From Anaerotruncus colihominis (GTDB lineage Bacteria > Bacillota > Clostridia > Oscillospirales > Ruminococcaceae), in assembly GCF_010206195.1 (NCBI RefSeq), contig NZ_VIQT01000016.1:62001-126000 (forward strand): a stretch of 64,000 nt of DNA, read 5' to 3'. The first letter of the stretch is position 1. Each line of letters starts with the position of its first letter. The translations under genes and the position numbers were made by a program. Below, in pieces: positions 58,501 to 64,000 of this stretch. The notes under the pieces are model-generated. The model was not told the origin of the DNA, searched no databases, and saw only the letters and a list, made by a program, of their open reading frames with translations.

Positions 58501-59173
58501 CGGCGTGAGCGCGTATCTGGGGGGGACAAGCTCCGGATATTACGGCTCCGACGATGAGGAGGACGAGGACGCCGGCGGCGGTGACGAGGGCGGCGACGCG
58601 GTTGAAAGCGTATCGCTCGATCGCGAGAAGCTTTCGATGCGCGTGGGCGAGACGTATCAGCTCGAAGCGGTCGTCCGCCCGCGGACCGCGGAAAACAAGG
58701 ACGTTACATGGGAGTCGGACGACGAGGATGTCGTTGAGGTATCGTCGTCCGGGGAACTGACTGCTGTCGGTGAGGGCGAAGCGCAGGTCACTGTTACAAC
58801 GGACGACGGCGGCAAGACGGCGGCCTGCACCGTCAAGGTGCGCGGCGACAGCTCAGACGATGAGCAGGACGGCGAGCAGGCCGAGCCGGAGGAAGGCGTG
58901 CTTGTGGAATCGATTTCCATTTCCGGCCCGGACGAGCTGGAGGCGGGCGGCTCCCGCGGCGAATACACCGGCGAGGTGTCGCCGGCCAACGCCGAGGACC
59001 CCGGCATCAAGTGGAGCGTAAGCGATCCGGATATTCTGGAGATCTCAAAGATCAGCGACGACGAGCACACGGTATATGTTGAGGGGCTCCGGGAGGGCAC
59101 GGCGTATCTGATTGCCGAGGGCTATAACGGCAGCGAGGCTGTGGAAAGGTTTAAAATCCGCGTTGTCTCGTAG
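55538..59173 (+). CDS. Multidomain wall protein: GHL domain, AMIN-like, amidase_3 and two Big_2 domains
   Basis: About 1211 residues from GTG 55538 (GGGGAGG upstream). Order: TM anchor (about 10-32), acidic spacer, GHL-type barrel (about 121-450; EMRGVMISAGTDYL, PDGILLDGYEC, DFVMVKNYG), Ig-like module (468-534), unknown region, AMIN-like strand-rich domain (about 721-817), N-acetylmuramoyl-L-alanine amidase_3 (about 825-997; VDPGHGGNDPG, VSVHSN, LAEIGFLS supply His, His and Glu), then two Big_2 Ig-like domains to the end. It probably cuts peptidoglycan stem peptides. The fusion of a glycan hydrolase-like barrel and an amidase in one chain is uncommon. Confidence 0.88.
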   Translation: MFKDAPNRKKLILVLSAVFVSLTLLTGVLASLSGPLTEFAQGPAQSGSSEHPADQPGGGEQGTDGEIFEQSGPPADSSQADELPDISAEDPDPALDASSAPQDMAGETEADSPDDGQADEPVYFNVPAEMRGVMISAGTDYLTNGTDVSAQELAAQLDEALAAAQQLTMNTVIIDTQYGGSVLFESSALESAPLGLDVTEYLCAKARDMGFYVYATYDVSNRSGGEGLTANGAALDDLAENIGAFAEAYKPDGILLDGYECADSAAAYAGYLQSGGGMGYEAYQRQVPRALLETAAAAVRKRAPGVQVGLYAQAVWQNSNADPDGSDTKSETTALGTGNADTRAFVKDGLFDFVMVKNYGSTNEETAQFGVVAAWWAGVVDGMDTKLYMMHAADRVGTQSVGWTVYEQLTAQIIRLEEAGGSSGSAFNSLSALRSDPGGSTTTLIQYLNDEINEQWVLTQLAVTKPAELTFTTQEQTVTFQGASDPQADVTINGEKIPTNESGYFTIREDLKAGLNTFTIEHKGKSLTYNITRIVQVIKEVSPTGKISVDGGMQVSVTALAYEGAQVTASVGGQTIQLSETKDDTDGAERDSGYRLYVGVFTAPSASATATSMGNITFTATVQGETQTMQGASVTVNKLAVMGDGAVVYVTADQAETFPTDTLNDNSNPNYFPLPQGTVDKTYGDEIVYKNGSVTKTYWKLESGVRVYSSDIKASGGSMPDQNVISDIRIRTSGSYTTVTLDMTQKVPYKVEYDGGRLVFRFQYTSETPGSADGKGIFESASWDGSNLVLKLKKAGGFIGYRAYYEGDSLNLRFHNSPGGLSGARVVVDPGHGGNDPGAEGFYPGKDEADINYAISEKLVANLKSQGASVLMTQPGSTMATRLAAARSFNAQVLVSVHSNTAQNSSAKGTEVYYFYPFAKQLAANISANVASALGTDNRGAKAGLYYMTRESQFACVLAEIGFLSNDDEYTKMINSKYQNRIAEAIANGVSAYLGGTSSGYYGSDDEEDEDAGGGDEGGDAVESVSLDREKLSMRVGETYQLEAVVRPRTAENKDVTWESDDEDVVEVSSSGELTAVGEGEAQVTVTTDDGGKTAACTVKVRGDSSDDEQDGEQAEPEEGVLVESISISGPDELEAGGSRGEYTGEVSPANAEDPGIKWSVSDPDILEISKISDDEHTVYVEGLREGTAYLIAEGYNGSEAVERFKIRVVS

Positions 59174-59309
59174 CGGGCATGTATGCAGGATATTTTCTTA
59201 TTGCGTCTGCTTACAAAGTTTGATATAATAAATGAGAAAAATTTGTTTATTTTACAGATTTTCAAAACAGAACCCGCGTGTGCGTGGTTCGGGAGGCAGG
59301 AGTGAAAGA

Positions 59310-60167
59310 ATGTACAAAATCGTAAGAAAACGCGCCCTCAATGACAGCGTGACCTTAATGGAGGTGCAGGCGCCGCACATCGCCAAAAAGGCGAAGGCGG
59401 GCCAGTTCATTATTTTCCGCGTCGACGAGCAGGGCGAGCGCGTGCCGCTGACCATCGCGGATTATGACCGCGAGGCCGGGACCGTGACGATTATTTATCA
59501 GATTGTTGGCGCTTCGACCAAGCTGCTCAACACGCTGGAGGAAGGCGACAGCATCCTGGACTTTGTCGGCCCGCTCGGCGTGCCCACACATATCGATCCA
59601 AACGCCAAGCGCGTCTGTGTCATCGGTGGCGGCGTCGGCACAGCGATCGCCTATCCGCAGGCCAAGGCGCTGCACAACGCCGGAATCGCGGTCGATATGA
59701 TCGCGGGATTTCGTTCGAAGGACATCGTGATCCTTGAGGACGAAATGAAGGCTGTCACCGATCATCTGTACATCATGACCGACGATGGCACATACGGCGA
59801 AAAGGGGCTTGTCACCAACAAGCTTCAGGCGCTGATTGACGCTGGCGAACAGTACGATGAGGTGATTGCGATCGGCCCGGTCATTATGATGAAGTTTGTC
59901 GCGGCCACCACAAAGCCCTACGGCATTAAAACGCTCGTATCACTCAACCCGATCATGGTTGACGGAACGGGCATGTGCGGCGGCTGCCGTGTCAAGGTCG
60001 GCGGCCAGATGAAATTCGCATGCGTCGACGGGCCGGATTTTGACGGCCATGAGGTCGATTTTGACGAGCTGATGCATCGCAACAGCTTCTATAAAGAGCG
60101 GGAGGCCGCTGATCGCGAGGACCCGGCCCATATCTGCCGTCTGACAGGAGGAAAACGCAATGCCTAA
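59310..60167 (+). CDS. NfnA-like FAD/NAD-binding oxidoreductase subunit
   Basis: 285 residues of the SudB/NfnA/GltB-like family: FAD-binding barrel (PLTIADYDREAGTVTIIYQ), NAD(P)-binding VCVIGGGVGTAIAYPQA, and a [2Fe-2S] Cys region MCGGCRVKVGG ... FACVDGP. Paired with the next gene it forms either an electron-bifurcating ferredoxin:NADP oxidoreductase (Nfn) or a sulfide dehydrogenase. Start ATG 59310 follows AGGAG. 8-bp overlap with the next gene. Confidence 0.88.
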   Translation: MYKIVRKRALNDSVTLMEVQAPHIAKKAKAGQFIIFRVDEQGERVPLTIADYDREAGTVTIIYQIVGASTKLLNTLEEGDSILDFVGPLGVPTHIDPNAKRVCVIGGGVGTAIAYPQAKALHNAGIAVDMIAGFRSKDIVILEDEMKAVTDHLYIMTDDGTYGEKGLVTNKLQALIDAGEQYDEVIAIGPVIMMKFVAATTKPYGIKTLVSLNPIMVDGTGMCGGCRVKVGGQMKFACVDGPDFDGHEVDFDELMHRNSFYKEREAADREDPAHICRLTGGKRNA

Positions 60168-61548
60168 TATGTCGCCGAAGAAGCATCCAATGCCGGAACA
60201 GGCGCCGGATGTACGCAACCATAATTTTGAGGAGGTCGCGCTTGGCTATACGGCTGAGATGGCGATGGAGGAAGCGCAGAGGTGCCTGCGCTGCAAGCAT
60301 CAGCCGTGCGTGGCCGGTTGTCCAGTCAACGTACATATCCCTCAGTTCATCGCAAAGGTGGCGGAGGGCGATTTTGCCGGCGCGTACCGTGAAATAGCGC
60401 TGACCAACGGCCTGCCTGCTGTCTGCGGACGCGTCTGTCCGCAGGAGACACAGTGCGAGGGCAAATGTGTGCGCGGGGTCAAGGGCGAACCGGTCGGCAT
60501 CGGCCGTCTGGAGCGGTTTGTCGCGGACTGGTGGATGGAGCATGGAGACGGTAAAATGGAAAAGCCTGCCTCCAACGGCCACCGTGTCGCGGTGGTCGGC
60601 GCTGGCCCGGCCGGGTTGACCTGCGCCGGCGATCTGGCGAAAATGGGCTATGAGGTCACTGTGTTCGAGGCGCTTCAGACGGCCGGCGGCGTGCTTGTCT
60701 ATGGGATCCCGCAGTTTCGTCTGCCCAAGGAGATCGTCGCGCGCGAGGTTGGCGCGCTCAAAGAGCTTGGCGTTGATATTGAGACAAATATGGTCGTCGG
60801 CAAGGTGGATTCGGTCGACGAATTGTTTGAACAGGGCTATGAAGCGGTGTTCATTGGATCCGGCGCGGGCCTGCCGAGCTTTATGGGCATCGAGGGCGAA
60901 GGGCTGCTCGGCGTCTATTCGGCCAATGAGTATCTGACGCGCATCAATCTGATGAAAGCATACCACGAAGGGTATGACACGCCGATTGCAAAATCGAAGG
61001 CGGTCGCCGTTGTCGGCGGCGGCAACGTGGCGATGGACGCGGCGCGCTGCGCCAAGCGTATGGGCGCGGACACTGTTTACATCGTTTACCGCCGCTCCAT
61101 GCAGGAGCTGCCCGCCCGCGCCGAGGAGGTCCATCACGCGCAGGAGGAGGGCATTGTCTTTAAGCTGCTCAACAATCCCGTGAAGATCATCGGAGATGAA
61201 AATGGGCATGTCACAGGGATTGAATGCGTCGAGATGGAGCTTGGCGAGCCGGATGCGTCCGGACGCCGCCGTCCGATCCCGAAGGAAGGCAGCAACTTTG
61301 TGCTCGATGTCGATACAGTCATTATGTCGATCGGAACAAGCCCGAACCCGCTGATCCGCTCCACGACGACCGGCCTGGAGGCGAATAAGCACGGCTGTCT
61401 GGTGGCGGATGAAAAGGGCGCGACGACAAAGCCCGGCGTGTTCGCCGGCGGCGACGCCGTGACCGGAGCGGCGACGGTGATCCTTGCGATGGGCGCGGGA
61501 AAAACCGCTGCGCAGTCGATTGACGAATACATCCGTTCCAAAAATTAA
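60160..61548 (+). CDS. NfnB/GltA-like NADPH-dependent oxidoreductase subunit
   Basis: 462 residues, annotated elsewhere as glutamate synthase (NADPH) homotetrameric or small subunit. N-terminal ferredoxin-like Cys motifs (CLRCKHQPCVAGCPV; CGRVCPQETQCEGKC), FAD-binding VVGAGPAGLTCA, NADP-binding VVGGGNVAMDAARCA, and GVFAGGDAVTGAATVI. With the NfnA-like partner it most probably links NADH, NADPH and ferredoxin pools in an anaerobe; no large glutamate synthase subunit is encoded nearby. Confidence 0.9.
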   Translation: MPNMSPKKHPMPEQAPDVRNHNFEEVALGYTAEMAMEEAQRCLRCKHQPCVAGCPVNVHIPQFIAKVAEGDFAGAYREIALTNGLPAVCGRVCPQETQCEGKCVRGVKGEPVGIGRLERFVADWWMEHGDGKMEKPASNGHRVAVVGAGPAGLTCAGDLAKMGYEVTVFEALQTAGGVLVYGIPQFRLPKEIVAREVGALKELGVDIETNMVVGKVDSVDELFEQGYEAVFIGSGAGLPSFMGIEGEGLLGVYSANEYLTRINLMKAYHEGYDTPIAKSKAVAVVGGGNVAMDAARCAKRMGADTVYIVYRRSMQELPARAEEVHHAQEEGIVFKLLNNPVKIIGDENGHVTGIECVEMELGEPDASGRRRPIPKEGSNFVLDVDTVIMSIGTSPNPLIRSTTTGLEANKHGCLVADEKGATTKPGVFAGGDAVTGAATVILAMGAGKTAAQSIDEYIRSKN

Positions 61549-61562
61549 ACAACGACGGTCAC

Positions 61563-61599
61563 AGTAAAAACGGGGCGCTTTAAGCGCCCCGTTTTTACT
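61563..61599 (+). terminator. Terminator of the nfnAB-like operon
   Basis: AGTAAAAACGGGGCGCTT and its complement, with TTTTTACT at the end. Confidence 0.9.
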
Positions 61600-61741
61600 T
61601 CCCGGCGGGCTTGTCCGCTGGGCATGATTTTTTCCGCGCGCGCATAGACTTGTCTTATCAAAGATCAGAGCTGGTTTGCTGGGAAGATTGCCCCGGCAAT
61701 TTCAGGCGGCGTCTAATTCCATATAAAGGAGAAGGACGATT

Positions 61742-62758
61742 ATGACGGTTCACACAGCCCATCCGCCGCGCAGAAGGCCGGGCGCGCCGGCGCGCAGCGG
61801 AAAAAAAAAGGACCCATACCTGTTTTTGATGACGGTACAGATTGCACTTTGCATTTTGCTTGGCGGTGTGTCGTTCGCGTTGGTGCAATTAAATCCCATG
61901 CTCGCGGACGAAGTGGGCGCGCAGTACAACGCTTATCTGGAGCCAGGCGGCGGCCTGACATGGAAGCTCCCATCCGATCTGCCGGTTCGTATCGGACAGG
62001 CAGCCGACCGTGCGGCCGACTGGCTCTCGCAGAAAGCCAGTAGCTTATTTATGCCGCGCGGCCAGACTCCGCCGGAGACTGTTGATTCCACATCTGATGC
62101 GCAGCGGCCATCCATCGGCCAGGCAGACAGCGCACAGCAGCCGTCGACGGAGAGTATGCCGCTTGACGCCTGGAATGCGTTTGTAAAGGCTGAGGAGGAT
62201 GACCACGCCGAAGACGCCATATCCAGCGCGCCGGAAACACAGGCGCAGACAACATCCGCGCCGCCAGGCGGCGCGGGCGGCTGGATGGACGCAAAGCGGG
62301 AGTCCGGCAAGGCTGCGCCGGATTCCTGCGCTCTGGCTCCGATTTTTGTTTCCGCGCTTGTGGAACCGCCGTCGTCGGGTACAGTGACCTCCCTGTATGG
62401 CTGGCGCGAACACCCCATCAGCGGCGCGGATGATTTTCACCGGGGGCTTGATATCGCTGCACCGGAGGGTGTGGGCGTATATGCCGCGCTGCCCGGGCGC
62501 GTGGCCGAGGTGGATACGTCTCCGATTTATGGAAATTACATCACGCTCGATCACGGAGGAGGGCTTCAGACGACCTATTGCCATTGCTTGGAGATTGTCG
62601 CGCCTGTCGGCGCAAATCTGCGCCGTGGTGAGCTGCTTGCATATGTTGGCAGTACAGGGATATCGACCGGACCGCATGTCCATTTTGAAATCAACCTGAA
62701 CGGGAAGTATTATAATCCCGCTTGGGTACTTGACGGGATGGACGGCTATGGGATTTGA
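61742..62758 (+). CDS. SpoIVFA-like membrane protein with M23 domain
   Basis: 338 residues: a basic cytoplasmic N-terminus, TM helix (about 26-48), a spacer rich in Ser/Gln/Glu, and a C-terminal M23 domain (VTSLYGWREHPISGADDFHRGLDI ... ITLDHGGGLQTTYCHC ... GPHVHFEI). In Bacillus SpoIVFA the LytM domain is degenerate and regulates SpoIVFB; here all zinc ligands (His, Asp, His) look intact. Directly followed by an M50 protease gene (11-bp overlap), the spoIVFA-spoIVFB layout. Confidence 0.85.
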   Translation: MTVHTAHPPRRRPGAPARSGKKKDPYLFLMTVQIALCILLGGVSFALVQLNPMLADEVGAQYNAYLEPGGGLTWKLPSDLPVRIGQAADRAADWLSQKASSLFMPRGQTPPETVDSTSDAQRPSIGQADSAQQPSTESMPLDAWNAFVKAEEDDHAEDAISSAPETQAQTTSAPPGGAGGWMDAKRESGKAAPDSCALAPIFVSALVEPPSSGTVTSLYGWREHPISGADDFHRGLDIAAPEGVGVYAALPGRVAEVDTSPIYGNYITLDHGGGLQTTYCHCLEIVAPVGANLRRGELLAYVGSTGISTGPHVHFEINLNGKYYNPAWVLDGMDGYGI

Positions 62759-63314
62759 GCTTCGTGGAACGCGCTATTTTTTTACTTTTGGTTTTTTTAT
62801 GGTGCTGGCGCTTTATATGTTGTTTGACCGGACAGGTGCGGGCTTACCGGCGCTTTGCTGTGTCGCGTTGCACGAGTGCGGGCACATTGCAGCGATGCAT
62901 ATAGTGGGCGCGCGCGTGACCGATTTACAGTTCTGCGCATTCGGCGTGCGTATGAAAAAGCAGGGCCTGCTTTCCTATGGCCAGGAGGCGGCTGTCTATT
63001 TTGGAGGCGCCGCGGCCAATCTTGCGGCGCTGGCGGCGGCCTTCCCCTTTGCGGGCTGGAATCTGTTTACAACTGCAAACGCCGCGCTTGCAGGATTTAA
63101 CCTGCTTCCTATCGGCCGGCTTGACGGGGGCGTTCTGCTGCATCTGCTGCTGTGCCGTACAGGCGGCCTGGAACGAGCTGATCTGCTGCGCCGGGTGATC
63201 GGCTTTGTCATCCTGACGCCGCTGTTTGCAGGCGGCTTTTGGCTGTTTGCACACGGAAATTGCACGCTGCTTTTTACAACGGTCTACCTCGCCGTTACGC
63301 TTCTGTGCACGTGA
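62748..63314 (+). CDS. SpoIVFB-like site-2 membrane metalloprotease (M50)
   Basis: 188 residues, about five TM helices, with catalytic HECGH (family HExxH) in VALHECGHIAAMH and NLLPIGRLDGG, the second zinc-binding motif NxxPxxxLDG. In sporulating Firmicutes SpoIVFB cleaves pro-sigma-K in the mother cell; the genetic layout suggests that role. The start overlaps the upstream gene. There is no CBS domain at the C-terminus. Confidence 0.88.
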   Translation: MGFELRGTRYFFTFGFFMVLALYMLFDRTGAGLPALCCVALHECGHIAAMHIVGARVTDLQFCAFGVRMKKQGLLSYGQEAAVYFGGAAANLAALAAAFPFAGWNLFTTANAALAGFNLLPIGRLDGGVLLHLLLCRTGGLERADLLRRVIGFVILTPLFAGGFWLFAHGNCTLLFTTVYLAVTLLCT

Positions 63315-63315
63315 T

Positions 63316-63351
63316 CGCCAAGGGCCGCCCCAATCGGGGCGGCCCTTGGCG
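63316..63351. terminator. GC-rich hairpin after spoIVFB-like gene
   Basis: CGCCAAGGGCCGCCCC pairs with GGGGCGGCCCTTGGCG. No U-run follows, so it may be a processing or Rho-linked site rather than a classical terminator. Confidence 0.6.
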
Positions 63352-63477
63352 TTGCATGAAAAATAGCGGGGGAATAGGGGATTGTGTATCCGGGAAAAAT
63401 TGGTTGAGACACGATGTATAATATGATACAATATACACTGAATAGATATCAGGGACGCTTGAAGCTGTACAGATGGC

Positions 63478-63626
63478 CAATTTTATCATGACCGCGCAGC
63501 GGCATGATAAAATAATCGCTCCGCGATCATTTTATATAAATATATAGCCAGGGCGATACGCGGGCGCGGCCCGCTGCCGCCCTGATGGCTAATTTTATCA
63601 TGCCGCTGCGCGGTCATGATAAAATG
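63478..63626. repeat. REPIN-like palindrome cluster, copy D
   Basis: Core 63545-63591, with a TAGCCA variant at one end matched by TGGCTA at the other. The two flanks, 63481-63512 and 63593-63624, are exact inverted copies of each other (32 bp), each itself a hairpin TTTTATCATG ... CATGATAAAA. Confidence 0.85.
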
Positions 63627-63714
63627 TGGATAAACTTGGGTAAACTGAATACATCGCCGGACTGCCGGAATACGGCGGAATGGTATTTTATAAAAAGAAA
63701 AGGATGGACAGGCT

Positions 63715-64000
63715 ATGAAAATGGTTGCCCCCGAGGCATGGAAAGAAGATATCGCGCTATTTAAGGAAAAAACGGACGCTTTCTACGCAGGGGAGCTGGA
63801 TAAGGGCGCTTATAAGGCTTTTTCCGGCTACTACGGAAGCTACGCGCAGAAAGGCGGGAAAGCGAGTATGCTGCGTCTGCGCATGACGGCGGGCCGCGTG
63901 ACCAGGGAGAAAATGGAGTATACGGCAAAGGCGTTGCGTCAATATGATATTAAAAGGCTGCATTTTACCACCTGTCAGACCATTCAGCTCCATGACCTTC
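63715..64000 (+). CDS. Nitrite/sulfite reductase-like protein, 3' truncated
   Basis: Runs off the window after 95 codons with no stop. MKMVAPEAWKEDIALFKEKT, then KGAYKAFSGYYGSYAQKGGKASMLRLRMTAGRVTREKM and KRLHFTTCQTIQLHDL match the N-terminal ferredoxin-like half domain of siroheme nitrite/sulfite reductases. Start ATG 63715 follows AGGATGG. Siroheme and 4Fe-4S sites would lie beyond the window. Confidence 0.85.
   Translation, partial: MKMVAPEAWKEDIALFKEKTDAFYAGELDKGAYKAFSGYYGSYAQKGGKASMLRLRMTAGRVTREKMEYTAKALRQYDIKRLHFTTCQTIQLHDL

Noticed and set aside
59992..61392. 466-codon leftward frame opposite the nfnB-like gene
   Set aside because: Antisense shadow of a well-conserved enzyme; the residue pattern (Arg/His-rich) is typical of such shadows.
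63316..63351. Classical Rho-independent terminator after the M50 gene
   Set aside because: The stem is strong but no T-run follows on either side, so I list it only as a hairpin with reduced confidence.

Overview
The window looks like a chromosomal segment of an anaerobic, spore-forming Clostridia member (Oscillospiraceae/Ruminococcaceae-like). The grounds are Gram-positive housekeeping genes (ribonuclease Y, T-box-controlled thrS, murA, WalJ-RlmH, LrgAB), a SpoIVFA/SpoIVFB-like pair, oxygen-sensitive chemistry (radical SAM activase, FeoB, NfnA/NfnB-type oxidoreductase), a fairly high GC content and no rRNA. This placement is inferred from gene content only.

Region 1 (1-4726) is chromosomal: a truncated PflX-like radical SAM activase, a LexA/CI-like S24 repressor divergent from a small membrane protein across a palindromic operator, an inorganic pyrophosphatase and FeoB.

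Region 2 (about 4730-34431) is a ~29.7-kb integrative conjugative element (ICE) of the Tn1549/C. difficile CTn4-like family, inserted between feoB and lrgA. The putative ends share the hexamer TGTACA. At its left end is a large serine recombinase, followed by small genes, a sigma-like regulator and a structured leader. Next comes an AT-richer cargo of ABC transporter plus two-component system. The mobilisation and transfer genes run leftward: ParB-like protein, DUF7768-like protein, cytosine methyltransferase, ArdA, a large ICE protein, PcfB, VirD4, Maff2, VirB6, SpoVG-like, PrgI, VirB4, NlpC/P60 hydrolase, DUF4315, DUF4366, Cys-rich proteins, MobC, relaxase. A VapD-like toxin-antitoxin pair sits between MobC and the relaxase. 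Twenty copies of a 23-bp palindrome are confined to the element, mostly directly behind stop codons.

Region 3 (34435-64000) is chromosome again: lrgAB, rny, T-box plus thrS, an M23 endopeptidase, murA, tandem repeats, walJ-rlmH, a polysaccharide deacetylase, a DEAD-box helicase, a 5'-nucleotidase, a four-tRNA operon (Val, Asp, Phe, Gly), ComEA-like, hemolysin III-like and DUF1836 proteins, two glycoside-hydrolase-like cell-wall proteins (one fused to an amidase), nfnAB-like genes, the SpoIVFA/B-like pair and the start of a nitrite/sulfite reductase-like gene. Four large REPIN-like palindrome clusters precede genes in this region.

The most interesting inferences are: (i) the element-specific post-stop palindrome family; (ii) one response-regulator operator present both at the ABC promoter and in front of an attenuator-like leader that leads to the sigma-like gene and recombinase, which suggests peptide-sensing control of ICE excision; (iii) REPIN-like clusters whose stems change sequence but keep pairing.
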